A stretch of DNA of 50,560 nucleotides from Deltaproteobacteria bacterium (GCA_029261795.1 JAJDAP010000037.1:1-50560); one strand, 5' to 3'; shown: positions 26,920-35,581, counted from the first letter of the stretch. Translations and numbers: made by a program. Notes: generated from the sequence alone by a model not told the origin.

Positions 26920-26976
26920 AGGTAGATCGGTGCATGGTCGAGGGCGCGGGCCAGGGGCGGCTCGAACGATGTCTCG
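26920..26976 (+). repeat. Imperfect direct repeat A, about 57 bp
   Basis: It begins aggtagatcgg and ends gaacgatgtctcg. It aligns with repeat B at 27051-27110, about three-quarters identical by eye, with the ends best conserved. The spacing between copies is about 131 bp. Confidence 0.65.
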
Positions 26977-27050
26977 AGGAAGATGTCGGTCCCTCTCCAG
27001 CGGAGCTGGGTCCCGGAGGGGCTGTTGAGGGGTTGGTTCGCATGGATGTT

Positions 27051-27110
27051 AGGTAGATCGGGTCAGGGTCGACGGCGCGAGCGGGCGTGGGCGAGTTGAA
27101 CGATGTTTCG
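27051..27110 (+). repeat. Imperfect direct repeat B, about 60 bp
   Basis: It begins aggtagatcggg and ends gaacgatgtttcg, matching repeat A at 26920-26976 with small indels in the middle. It ends about 45 bp before the transposase -10 box. Confidence 0.65.
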
Positions 27111-27135
27111 GGGGTGCGATGTCGATTGTTGTGGA

Positions 27136-27166
27136 TTGTTAGTTTATTATCGCTATAATCAACACT
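27136..27166 (+). promoter_or_regulatory. Candidate transposase promoter, possibly leaderless
   Basis: A perfect TATAAT lies at 27154-27159 in an AT-rich island, and the ATG is at 27167, only seven bases after the box. Transcription would begin at or next to the start codon, and no ribosome-binding site lies between. No good -35 hexamer at 17 bp is visible. ttgtgg at 27129-27134 is 19 bp upstream of the -10 box. Confidence 0.5.
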
Positions 27167-27859
27167 ATGCGGCGTAAGTCATCCGGAATCCAACTCGAAC
27201 TGCGACACGCCGGATGGGGAGGGAAGCGGCCGGGGGCTGGGCGAAAGCCGCGGGCGGGTTCCGGCATCCCGCATCTCCGCCTAACCGGACTGGCTTCCCG
27301 GTTTCCCTGCCACGTCACCTTGAAGGTGCGCGATGGCGTGCCCTCCCTTCGAACCGTCAAGCTCGTACGCGAACTCGAGCGATCCTGGGCCAAGGCCTGT
27401 GATCGCGGGGACTTCCGGCTCGCGCACTACTCGATCCAGGCCAATCACGTCCACCTGCTCGTTGAAGCAAGGGATGCGGACGCCCTGGGGCGTGGGATGA
27501 AATCGCTGGGTGGGCGCCTGGCTCGTGTGGTGAATCGCGTGTTCGCGCGCTCTGGACCGGTCCTGAAGGACCGGTATCACCACGTGGTCTTGAAGTCACC
27601 GACCCAGGTGCGCAATGCACTGCGCTATGTCCTGATGAACGCCAGGCGGCACATGAAGCGCCCGCCCAGCAGCGTGCGCATCGACCCCGCCTCTTCCGGT
27701 CGCTGGTTCGGGGGCTGGAAGCGCTCCGCGCGCGATCTCGTGATCGCGGCAAGAGGAAGACCCGGAACCCGGGCCGTCGCATTCACGCACACCTGGCTCC
27801 TCAACGAAGGCTGGAAGCGGGCCGGTCCTCTCCTCGACCCCGCTGCCGCTCCGGGCTGA
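27167..27859 (+). CDS. REP-associated tyrosine transposase (RAYT, Y1/HUH family)
   Basis: This 230-residue protein has the Y1_Tnp core of IS200-like single-strand transposases. The HUH metal site is NHVHLLVEA (H94, H96), and the likely catalytic tyrosine is Y154 in RYVLMNARRH. The N-terminal GGKRPGAGRKPR and the C-terminal DPASSGRWFGGW are typical of the chromosomal RAYT group rather than of IS200 itself. RAYTs are single-copy domesticated transposases thought to move REP hairpins. The gene is intact and has its own AT-rich promoter. A truncated, frameshifted relative lies at the window start. No terminal inverted repeats bound the gene, as expected for the family. Confidence 0.85.
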   Translation: MRRKSSGIQLELRHAGWGGKRPGAGRKPRAGSGIPHLRLTGLASRFPCHVTLKVRDGVPSLRTVKLVRELERSWAKACDRGDFRLAHYSIQANHVHLLVEARDADALGRGMKSLGGRLARVVNRVFARSGPVLKDRYHHVVLKSPTQVRNALRYVLMNARRHMKRPPSSVRIDPASSGRWFGGWKRSARDLVIAARGRPGTRAVAFTHTWLLNEGWKRAGPLLDPAAAPG

Positions 27860-28004
27860 ACCGACCTCACCGCCCCTGCCCGGCATCCCCTCGTGCAGGC
27901 ACCGCTAGTCCGCACGTCCTCGATTCAAGACGCCGGCCCACAAGAGCAACCTGCGAGCCCCCTCAGAGCGTCGAGAGCCACCCCACCCCTCAAGACCTTT
28001 CGCC
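27550..28004 (+). repeat. Long direct repeat, copy 2 (pairs with 1-457)
   Basis: This is the 3' part of the transposase gene plus about 145 bases downstream, in the same orientation as copy 1. The shared noncoding tail beyond the stop codon shows that the whole 3' region, not only the coding part, was duplicated. The actual repeat is probably longer to the left, since copy 1 is cut by the window edge. Confidence 0.85.
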
Positions 28005-28248
28005 GGGATGCGAAGGCCGCGGGACGGACCGGCGCCGCGTCGCTCAACCGGGGCCTTCATACCCCCGGAGGCTCGAGGCCAACCCCTGAGCTGTGGTCGG
28101 CGCATAGGTTCCCTGGGCAAACATGGGCGGGATCGCGGCTCCCCTGCGCTCGGGCGAAGCCGGCCACTGGTAAGGCAACGGTCAAGTTCGTCTGAGCTGT
28201 TGCGGCGTAGGATTCCTCCAGCGGGTGCCTGGAAGAGGAGTTGGATCG
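28005..28248. other. Noncoding spacer before the small CTERM-like gene
   Basis: I see no gene here. With the transposase tail, 27860-28248 is 389 bases without coding sequence. A taggat hexamer at 28208-28213, about 36 bases before the next ATG, could be a -10 box for that gene, but I see no convincing -35 element. Confidence 0.5.
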
Positions 28249-28449
28249 ATGCGCAGTGGGATCATTAGCTGGATTGGCCTCGGCCTGTGGTTGGCGATCG
28301 GCCTGATCTGGGCGGCGTTGCCGGCCAGTGCCAACCCGGTCCTGACCGGCGACTTCCTGGCAGCTACGGCTGTCGGGTCCGGTCCGGTGGTTCTGCTGCC
28401 CCTGGCCGCAGCCGCATTGGCATGGTTCAGGCGCCGCCCCGCCAGGTGA
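28249..28449 (+). CDS. Small secreted or membrane-anchored protein, CTERM-like tail
   Basis: This 66-residue protein has an N-terminal signal peptide (hydrophobic LGLWLAIGLIWAALP, with likely cleavage after PASA, residues 25-28). A linker of about 15 residues follows, then a second hydrophobic segment (VVLLPLAAAALAWF) ending in RRRPAR. The arrangement resembles the anchors of PEP-CTERM or related sorting signals, almost without a passenger domain, though the PEP motif itself is absent. The ATG at 28249 has gaggag at 28235-28240. Its 3' end overlaps the convergent regulator gene by 23 bases. It lies just downstream of the transposase repeat. No function can be assigned. Confidence 0.65.
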   Translation: MRSGIISWIGLGLWLAIGLIWAALPASANPVLTGDFLAATAVGSGPVVLLPLAAAALAWFRRRPAR

Positions 28450-31225
28450 CGATGGCGTCGCACCAAGCCGTCGCGCCGGCCCCCGCAGCGAGCTGATACG
28501 CGCGGTCGAAGCAGGCTGCCGCCAGGGCGTCTTCCTGCAACAAGGCGTGCAGGAGGCCCATGTACGCCTGCTTCGGCCCGTAGCCGATCATGTAGCCGCG
28601 GCGTAGGACATCGACCGGGAGCGACGTGAGTTGTCGGAGCAGGGGTTCGGCGAAACGTGTCTCGCCGAGCGCTGCGGCGACTCTCGCAGCCACGGCCGCG
28701 TTGAAGCGCCAGCTCTCGTCATGACGAAGGTCGCCAAGACCGGCCTTCATCCACCGCTCGAAGATGGGTCGTGCCTTCTCGGGCTCACCGGTCTCGCAAT
28801 AGAACCAGGCCGTCTGCGCCCAGCTCGTCGGATTCGCCGAGCGCGCCAGGTGTTCGGCGACGAGGAATCGCAGTTCTTCGCCGCGCCCCTCGAAGACCCG
28901 TAGCGCCATCATCTGCGAGTTGAAGTGCGGATACGCCAGGGGCAGTCCGATGCGTTCACCTAACGACAGGGCAGCTTGGCTATGCGCTTCGGCCAGGCCG
29001 AATTCGCCGCGCGCCATCGCCAACGTGGCAGAGACAAGCGCCACCCAATAGCCCGCGAAGGGCTCCTCGTGCGCGTCGGCCCGCTGGCCCAGCGCGGCCA
29101 GTTCCGACTCGACGCCGGCGAGGTTGCCACGGTCGAGCGCCGCACCGATCCGGAGCAGGCGAACACGGACCTCGGTCGCGAGGTCGCTTTCCGCGAGCAA
29201 GCCATCCGTCAGCGCTTCGAGTTCGGCAGGCTCGAGGGCCAGGCCTATCCCGGCATAGGGCTCGACCAGGACCTCGGCGAGCAGCCCGGGCTGGCCGATG
29301 TTGCGCGCCAGGGTCAGCGCTTGATGACGCAGAATGGCTCGCTCTTCCTGCGCAGCAGGCTCGCTGAGGCTGGCAGCAAGACGCATCGACAAGCGCGTTC
29401 GCAGCGCGACAGAATCGGGGTGTAGTTTGGCGAGGGCCTCGCGGAGGAGGGGGTTCGGGTCCGGGCTCGCGTCGGGCCGATAGGGCATGGTGGGACCCGC
29501 CGCGAGCCAGGCGGCTTCGCCGAAAGCGTCGGCACGGCCGCGATCGTCGGCCAGGCCGCGATCGTCGGCGGGCTCCGCCATGGCAGCGAGCGCTGCTCGC
29601 GCGGACGAGACGGAGGTCCCCCAATCTCCGGCAGCTCGGGCGTTGCGGGCTCGGCCGAGATTGGCGGCGACGACGAGGGCGGGGTCCGGGCAGTCGGTTT
29701 CGCCGAGGAGCCGTACGGCATCCGCATAGAAGTGGCCGGATCGCCGCATCTGATGGGCCGCCTCGGCCAGTCTTCCGGCGCGCAAGCAGAATTCAGCAGC
29801 GAGGCCGGCCGGCGCGATCGGGGCCGCGCGACTCCAATGGAGGGCCAGCGCTTCCAGAACCGGGCCCAGGGCTTCCGCGTGGCTGCGTTCGAGCCATTCT
29901 GCGATTCGCCAATGCCGACGCGCGCGCTCCAGCGGGGGAATCGCGTCGTAGACGGCCTCGCGGACCCGGTCATGGCGGAACGCCAGTGGCGCCCGCTCGG
30001 CTGTCATGCCGCCACGCGCGGGCTGGAAGAAGCCCGCCGCTTCCGCCGGTCCGCGTAGTTCCACGACTTCGAGCGGGGTGATCTCGGCGGCTTCCGCGAC
30101 CAACTCGGCAGCGCTTCCGTCGCCGGCGATGGCGGCCCATTCCACGAGGTCACGGGCCGACGTGTCCAGGGAGTTCAAGCGTGCGCTGACGAGGTCTTCG
30201 AAGGATTCGGCGATTGCGGTGAAGCGCTCGCTGACGGCCTCCGTCGTCAGCGCCAGGAGATCTCGCAGATGCAGCGGATTCCCGGAGGCGTGCGAATGGA
30301 GTTCGCGGCACAGCCGGTCCGAAAGCGGCCTTCGATGCGCGCGGGCAAACCCCGGAACATCGGCGACCTCGAGACCCGCAAGGGCGTGGCTCTCGATGCG
30401 CGCCTCGCTTTCGGGCTGCGGTGCTCGGGTCGGCGTGCGCGAGGTCGAAAGGATCGCCCAGCGGCCGCGCCCGCTGGCCTGGCCCAGAGCGTCCAGGAGT
30501 TCGAGGTTCTCGGGCCCGCCGAAATGGAGATCGTCCAACGTGATGAGCAGCGGGACCTCGCGGGTCGAGGCCCGCAGGAATTTCTGGAGCATTTCGAGAT
30601 GGGACACAAGATCAGCCCGGGGAGCGCCGAAGGCCTCGCTCGCCTGGGCCGCGTCGGTGAGCCGGTCCCAACTCGCGAAAGGCGGATCCGTCACGCGGAC
30701 CTGCTCCTCGCGGATCTGGAAGCCCACGCTCTCCGCCCAGCTGGCGATCTCTCGCACCGTCCGGGTCTTCCCGACCCCGGCCTCGCCATGAAGCAGGATC
30801 AGCTTGGGGCCGTGCCCGGACGCGACCGCGTCCAGGCTTTCGCGAATTTCCGCCAACAAGGCGCGACGGCCGATGTACGCCACATCTGCGGGCAGGGGAT
30901 GGCGGTTCGCGTCCGTCTCGACCTGGGCTACGAAGCGGAATCCGCGTCCGCGGAGTGTCTGGATCGTGGCCTGACGCCCGCCATCATCGCCGATCGCCCG
31001 TCGGGCGGCATGAACGGCCCGCGAGACCGAGCCCGGGGTCACCCGCACGTCCTGCCAGACCTGGTCCAGCAGCTCCTCGGTCGGGATCACCCGTCCGGAA
31101 TGCCGGGACAAGTACACGAGCACGTCGAGTGCTTTCGGCTGCAGGCTCACCCTGCGACCCGCCCGGGTCAGGATCCGTTCGCCGACATCGATCTCGCACT
31201 GAAGGAACCGCAGCCGCAAACTCAT
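28427..31225 (-). CDS. Winged-helix / AAA ATPase transcriptional regulator with TPR-like C-terminus
   Basis: This protein has about 932 residues. Residues 1-105 form an OmpR/PhoB-type winged helix (LTRAGRRVSLQPKALDVLVYL, IQTLRGRGFRFVAQV), as in CadC- and SARP-like regulators. An AAA/STAND ATPase domain follows, with Walker A LLHGEAGVGKTRT and Walker B LLITLDDLHF. The remainder is a long alpha-helical, alanine-rich region that looks like TPR repeats for ligand or partner sensing. A tandem 18-base repeat near 29530-29570 gives a repeated GLADDR. The frame continues upstream to 31735, but the domain begins at MSLRLRFLQCEIDV, so I chose ATG 31225. TTG at 31219 has better spacing to gaggag. It is divergent from smc. 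The target genes are unknown. Confidence 0.8.
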   Translation of the reverse strand: MSLRLRFLQCEIDVGERILTRAGRRVSLQPKALDVLVYLSRHSGRVIPTEELLDQVWQDVRVTPGSVSRAVHAARRAIGDDGGRQATIQTLRGRGFRFVAQVETDANRHPLPADVAYIGRRALLAEIRESLDAVASGHGPKLILLHGEAGVGKTRTVREIASWAESVGFQIREEQVRVTDPPFASWDRLTDAAQASEAFGAPRADLVSHLEMLQKFLRASTREVPLLITLDDLHFGGPENLELLDALGQASGRGRWAILSTSRTPTRAPQPESEARIESHALAGLEVADVPGFARAHRRPLSDRLCRELHSHASGNPLHLRDLLALTTEAVSERFTAIAESFEDLVSARLNSLDTSARDLVEWAAIAGDGSAAELVAEAAEITPLEVVELRGPAEAAGFFQPARGGMTAERAPLAFRHDRVREAVYDAIPPLERARRHWRIAEWLERSHAEALGPVLEALALHWSRAAPIAPAGLAAEFCLRAGRLAEAAHQMRRSGHFYADAVRLLGETDCPDPALVVAANLGRARNARAAGDWGTSVSSARAALAAMAEPADDRGLADDRGRADAFGEAAWLAAGPTMPYRPDASPDPNPLLREALAKLHPDSVALRTRLSMRLAASLSEPAAQEERAILRHQALTLARNIGQPGLLAEVLVEPYAGIGLALEPAELEALTDGLLAESDLATEVRVRLLRIGAALDRGNLAGVESELAALGQRADAHEEPFAGYWVALVSATLAMARGEFGLAEAHSQAALSLGERIGLPLAYPHFNSQMMALRVFEGRGEELRFLVAEHLARSANPTSWAQTAWFYCETGEPEKARPIFERWMKAGLGDLRHDESWRFNAAVAARVAAALGETRFAEPLLRQLTSLPVDVLRRGYMIGYGPKQAYMGLLHALLQEDALAAACFDRAYQLAAGAGATAWCDAIVTWRGGA

Positions 31226-31432
31226 CTCCTCGGCGCAGGGTATCGAAGTGCGCTGAGCCAGGGGATCCAGGGTCGCGGGCCATCCGGGGGGCTTTCTCGC
31301 CTCGCCTCCGGCCGGGCGACCCCGGAGGGAACTGAAAGTGATGGTTGCCAGGGCCGCAGGGGGGGTGTTACAAACTGGCCACCCCCCATTGGCCTGGCCC
31401 AACGCTGATCTCCCTATAGGTTCCGCCGATCC

Positions 31433-31462
31433 TCCTCGGTAGTTCCCTCTGGGGACCGAGGA
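31433..31462 (+). promoter_or_regulatory. Hairpin that covers the smc ribosome-binding site
   Basis: tcctcggt at 31433-31440 is an exact reverse complement of accgagga at 31455-31462, with 14 bases between. The right arm contains the gagga that is the only Shine-Dalgarno-like sequence before the smc TTG at 31467. In mRNA the stem would hide that site and could lower translation. A tataggtt sequence at 31415-31422 may be part of the promoter. Confidence 0.5.
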
Positions 31463-31466
31463 TGCA

Positions 31467-34400
31467 TTGCGGATCAAGTCCCTCCAGATCACGGGGTTCA
31501 AGAGCTTCGTCGACAAGACGGCGTTCTCCTTCGATACCGGTATCTCCGGCGTCGTCGGACCCAACGGCTGCGGTAAGTCGAACGTCGTTGATGCGATTCG
31601 CTGGGCGATGGGTGAACAGTCGCCTCGGCGCCTGCGTGGAAAGGGCATGGACGACGTGATCTTCGCCGGCTCCGACGCCCGCGCGCCGGTCGGCCTGGCC
31701 GAGGTGATGCTGACCTTCGACAACGCCGATGGCATCGCGCCGCCGGAATTCGCCGCCTACTCGGAGATCCAGGTCGCGCGCCGCCTGTATCGGACCGGCG
31801 AGAGTGAGTACCTGCTCAACAAGACACCGTGTCGGCTACGCGACATCCTCGACTTCTTCCGCGATACCGGCATCGGGACCAAGGGCTACACGATCGTGGA
31901 GCAGGGTCGGATCGCCGAGATCGTCTCGGCCAAGGCCGAGGAGCGCCGAACACTCATCGAGGAAGCTGCCGGCATCAGCAAGTTCAAGGCACGGCGTCGC
32001 GAGGCAGAGAGCAAGCTCAAGTCGACCGACCAGAACCTGTTGCGCGTCAAGGACGTGTTAGGCGAGATCCGACGGCAGATTTCGTCGATCGAGCGCCAGG
32101 CGCGCAAGGCGGCACAGTTCAAGCGATTCCGCGAGCAGCAGCGGGTGCTCGAACTCTCGCTGGCCAGTGAAGAACGCGTAGAACTGTTAGGCGAACTCGA
32201 GAGCGGCCGCGGACGGCTCCAGGGTTTGCGCGACGATGCGATCGCTGCCGAGACCCGACTGGCCGAGCGCGAGGCAGGCCTCGAGCAGCGCCGCCTCGAT
32301 CTGGCGGATCGAGAGCGAATCCTCTCGTTGGGCAACGAGGCGCTCTTCCAACTGCGCACCACGATCAAGGAACTCGAGAGCCAGATCTCCTACGAGCGCC
32401 GTGAGCGGGCGTCCCTCATCGAGCTGGGTGAGGCCCGAAGTCGAGAGCGCGAGCAGCTTCAGGCCCAGCTTCAGGCTGCTGAAGAAGAGGCGGCCCAGCT
32501 CGGGGACGAACTCCAATCCGTCGCCGCGGCCCTCGCAGAAGAAGGCGCGGCCATGCGTGCCGCCGAGAGCGAATCCTCCACGGCGGCCGAGGCGCTCCGC
32601 ACCGTCGAGCGGGAGCGCGACTCGGAGAGTCAGGCCCTCGTCGAGGTCCTGACGCACATCGCGCGCACCGAAGATCGCGTCTCGACCATCGGCGATCGCC
32701 GCCAGGATATCGATCGTCGACTTCGCAGCACCGATGAGCAACTGGAACTTCAGCTGAACGAGGGCGCCCAGGCCGAGGCCGAGCAGGAAAAGCTCGAGCA
32801 GGGGCTGCGCAACCTGCTCGCCGAGCGCGATCGCCTGATGGGGTTGCTGCGCGACGCGATCGGACGCAACGAAGAAGCCGGCGTCACCGAAAAGCGCAGC
32901 GCCCAGGAACAGCGCGGCCGCCGTGAGCTACGCGAGACGCGGCGCGCCCGCCTGGCATCGCTGAAGGAGCTGCTCGAGAGCCGTGAGGACGTTGGCGCCG
33001 GTGTGCGCCATCTGATGGGGCTCTCCGACGGAGAACGCCAGGCTTTCGGCGTCCGCGGCCTGGTGCGCGACGCCTTCGAAGTGGGCGCGGCCCATGAGCG
33101 TGCCGTCGAAGCCGTGTTGGCCGACCGGGCGGAAGGCGTGGTGCTTGCCCAGGGCGCAAGCCCGCTCGAGGCGCTCCAGGCGCTGCGCGGCGCCAACGCC
33201 GGGCGCGGTGTGCTCGTGCTCGAGCGCGGTGAAGAGCTGACCGCCGGCTTCGTTCCGCTCGGTACGCCGCTCCTGGATCATGTCGAGTTTCGCGCAGGCT
33301 TCGAGAGCGTGGGCCGCGCGTTGCTAGGTGACGTCAACGTCGTCGAGAGCCTGTCGGAACCGCTCGAGGCGTTCGGTCGCGGCCGGATCCCCTGCACGTT
33401 CGTCACACCGGCCGGCGACGTACTGACGCCGGAAGGAGTCGTTCGTGGTGGCGGTGAGACCTCCCAGGCCGGAATCCTCACCAGGGTCCGTGAGGTTCGG
33501 GAACTCGAGGCGGAAGTCGCCCGCCTCGATGCCGAAGTCGAACGCCTCGAACGTGAGCACACCCGTGCCGAGGCGGCCTTCGCACATTCGAGCGACGAAC
33601 TCGACAATCTGCGCAATCGACATCACACCGCCGCGCTGGCGGTGGCGAACCACGAGAAGGATCTCGAGCGTACCCTCGAGCGGGTCAAGGCACTCGGTGA
33701 GGCCCAGGAAGGTCGCGTGGCCGAACGTAGCGAGTTCCTGAACGAAGCCGAAGGGATGGAAGCTGCTCGGGAACGGCTGGGCGCCGAGCTCGTCGAGGCG
33801 CGAGATCGCCGCGTGCGGCATCAGCGCCAACTCGACACGCTCGGACTCCAGGTTGGCTCCAGCGGTCGCGAGCTTTCGCGCCTGGAAGCGGTCGTCACCG
33901 AGCGGCGCGTCCAGCACCAGGGGAGAGAGGAAGTCCGCGATCGCCTGCAGGGATCGTTGGATCGTGCGGCCAGCGCGGTAGAGGAGACGCAGACCTGGAT
34001 CCAGCAGCGCGACGCAGAGATTTCGACCGGCGAAGAACGCCGCGAGGCGCTGGCGCACTCGATCGCGGCGGCAGAGGCCGCGCTCGCAGAGAGGCTTCGC
34101 GACGAAGAGGGCTCCCGTCAGAGCAACGAGCAGAAGCGGGTGGCCTACGAAGGGGAAGCGCTGGCGGTGCGCGAGCTCGAGGAGGCGGCTCGCGAGGTCC
34201 GGATCGAACTCGAGAGCAAGCGCGACGAGGCGCAGCAAGCCGAGCTTGGCCTGCGCGAGATGGAGCTGCGCCTGCAGCACCTCGACGAGCAGGTGCGCGA
34301 CAAGTGGAATCTGGAACTGGTCCACTGGAAGCCGCCGATGCCGGTGGCGGACGACGAGGAAGAAACCGCTCCCACGCCCGCCGCCCTCGCGCAGCCGCTG

Positions 34401-35162
34401 CCCGAGGCCGCGGCCGACGATGCGGACGGCGAAGCCAGCCTCGCCCAGAGTGCGGCGGGCGCTGATCGGGATGCCCGGCGTGAGGCGCGCGAACTGGCCG
34501 AACTCGTGGCCCTGGATTCCAAGGCCCGCAAGGAACGCCTGACGCAGATCCGCAAGCGCATCGAGTCGATCGGAGATGTGAACCTCGGTGCGATCGAAGA
34601 GCACGAGGAACTTCGCGAGCGCCAGCGATTCCTGGACGAGCAACGCACGGATCTCGAGACCAGTGTGAGCCAACTGCGGGAAGCGATCTCGCGCATCAAT
34701 CGCACCAGCCGCAAACGCTTCCGCGAAACCTTCGACCAGGTGAACGAGCGCTTCCAGAAGAATTTCCCGCGCTTGTTCCGCGGCGGGAAGGCCGCGCTGA
34801 GCCTGACCGAGAGTGAGGACGTGCTGGAAGCGGGCATCGAGATCATGGCCCAGCCTCCCGGCAAGCGGCTCCAGAGCGTCAACCTGCTCTCCGGTGGCGA
34901 GAAGACCATGACCGCCATCGCGCTGCTGGTATCGGTCTTCCAGGTGCGCCCGTCGCCGTTCTTCCTGCTCGACGAAGTGGACGCGGCATTGGATGACGCC
35001 AATGTCGGCCGCTTCAACGAGATCGTGAAGGAGATGTCGGCGGATTCGCAGTTCCTGCTCATCACCCACAACAAGCGCACGATCGAGATCGCAGACGTGC
35101 TCTACGGGGTGACGATGGAGGAGCGTGGCGTCTCGAAGCTCGTGGCGGTCGAACTGCACTGA
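31467..35162 (+). CDS. smc: Chromosome segregation ATPase SMC
   Basis: This 1231-residue condensin subunit organises and segregates the chromosome with ScpA and ScpB. The N-terminal head has Walker A VVGPNGCGKSNVVDAIRWAMGEQS (G31-S38). Two long coiled coils (about 170-500 and 690-1050) flank a hinge (about 510-675, with FGVRGLVRDAF and GVVRGGGETSQAGILTR). The C-terminal head has signature NLLSGGEKTMTAIALL and Walker B FFLLDEVDAALDDANVGRF. An acidic, alanine- and proline-rich insert (DDEEETAPTPAALAQPLPEAAA) interrupts the second coil near residue 960. The TTG start at 31467 gives the canonical IKSLQITGFKSF beginning. ScpA and ScpB are not in the window. Confidence 0.96.
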   Translation: MRIKSLQITGFKSFVDKTAFSFDTGISGVVGPNGCGKSNVVDAIRWAMGEQSPRRLRGKGMDDVIFAGSDARAPVGLAEVMLTFDNADGIAPPEFAAYSEIQVARRLYRTGESEYLLNKTPCRLRDILDFFRDTGIGTKGYTIVEQGRIAEIVSAKAEERRTLIEEAAGISKFKARRREAESKLKSTDQNLLRVKDVLGEIRRQISSIERQARKAAQFKRFREQQRVLELSLASEERVELLGELESGRGRLQGLRDDAIAAETRLAEREAGLEQRRLDLADRERILSLGNEALFQLRTTIKELESQISYERRERASLIELGEARSREREQLQAQLQAAEEEAAQLGDELQSVAAALAEEGAAMRAAESESSTAAEALRTVERERDSESQALVEVLTHIARTEDRVSTIGDRRQDIDRRLRSTDEQLELQLNEGAQAEAEQEKLEQGLRNLLAERDRLMGLLRDAIGRNEEAGVTEKRSAQEQRGRRELRETRRARLASLKELLESREDVGAGVRHLMGLSDGERQAFGVRGLVRDAFEVGAAHERAVEAVLADRAEGVVLAQGASPLEALQALRGANAGRGVLVLERGEELTAGFVPLGTPLLDHVEFRAGFESVGRALLGDVNVVESLSEPLEAFGRGRIPCTFVTPAGDVLTPEGVVRGGGETSQAGILTRVREVRELEAEVARLDAEVERLEREHTRAEAAFAHSSDELDNLRNRHHTAALAVANHEKDLERTLERVKALGEAQEGRVAERSEFLNEAEGMEAARERLGAELVEARDRRVRHQRQLDTLGLQVGSSGRELSRLEAVVTERRVQHQGREEVRDRLQGSLDRAASAVEETQTWIQQRDAEISTGEERREALAHSIAAAEAALAERLRDEEGSRQSNEQKRVAYEGEALAVRELEEAAREVRIELESKRDEAQQAELGLREMELRLQHLDEQVRDKWNLELVHWKPPMPVADDEEETAPTPAALAQPLPEAAADDADGEASLAQSAAGADRDARREARELAELVALDSKARKERLTQIRKRIESIGDVNLGAIEEHEELRERQRFLDEQRTDLETSVSQLREAISRINRTSRKRFRETFDQVNERFQKNFPRLFRGGKAALSLTESEDVLEAGIEIMAQPPGKRLQSVNLLSGGEKTMTAIALLVSVFQVRPSPFFLLDEVDAALDDANVGRFNEIVKEMSADSQFLLITHNKRTIEIADVLYGVTMEERGVSKLVAVELH

Positions 35163-35226
35163 AGTTGCTCGACCTGGCCAGGTGTTCCGCCAAGCGGGTT
35201 CCCCGCCAGGCGGTATTCTCGCGCGC

Positions 35227-35481
35227 ATGATCCTGGATGAAGCGCAGCGCGCGGCCTACCAGCGGGACGGGTTCCTGGTGCTCCCGGGTTTCGTCGACGA
35301 GGGCTGGCTGGCCCGGCTCCGGGCAACGACTGCCGAGTTCATCGAGCAGAGCCGCGCGCTCACGGAATCGACCCGCGTGTTCGATCTCGAGCCCGATCAC
35401 AGCGCCACCAAGCCGCGCTTGCGTCGTCTCGTTTCGCCGGCCGACCTGTCGTGCGGGGCAGTGCCCATGGGAATCAGCTGA
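35227..35481 (+). pseudogene. N-terminal fragment of a PhyH-family dioxygenase
   Basis: The 84-residue product starts MILDEAQRAAYQRDGFLVLPGFVDEGWLARLR and continues to VFDLEPDHSATKPRLRRLVSP. This is the standard beginning of phytanoyl-CoA dioxygenase-like proteins of about 280 residues. It then runs into unrelated residues and a stop. The iron ligands (HxD...H) and the 2-oxoglutarate-binding arginine, which lie further on in full proteins, are missing. The 100 bases after the stop show no further PhyH match in any frame. I read it as the 5' remnant left by a deletion. A real small protein is unlikely. Confidence 0.65.
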
Positions 35482-35581
35482 TTCGCGGAGAGGCCGCACG
35501 TTGGGCACGCCACGACCCGAGACCCTGCCAGGTCGGTCCGAGTCGCGCACGCACGATCTTCGAGGTGCAGCAGCGCGAGGT

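Larger units (their letters stand above)
26843..27166. other. Gene-free stretch before the transposase
   Basis: These 324 bases contain no supportable gene. They hold two imperfect direct repeats (26920-26976 and 27051-27110) and, at the right end, an AT-rich segment (27121-27166) that stands out against the GC-rich surroundings and carries the transposase promoter. No terminator with a T-run is visible after the ABC genes; a small gtcgca/tgcgac hairpin lies near 26872-26885. Confidence 0.7.

Noticed and set aside
1..28004. A 27-kb composite transposon bounded by the two direct repeats
   Set aside because: The enclosed region holds core genes (gmk, rel, purM, LPS core). RAYT-type proteins are not known to move such segments, and neither repeat has terminal inverted repeats.
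31226..31735. N-terminal extension of the AAA regulator through the smc start
   Set aside because: The winged-helix domain begins at residue 1 of the shorter form. The extension has no family similarity and would overlap the smc coding sequence.
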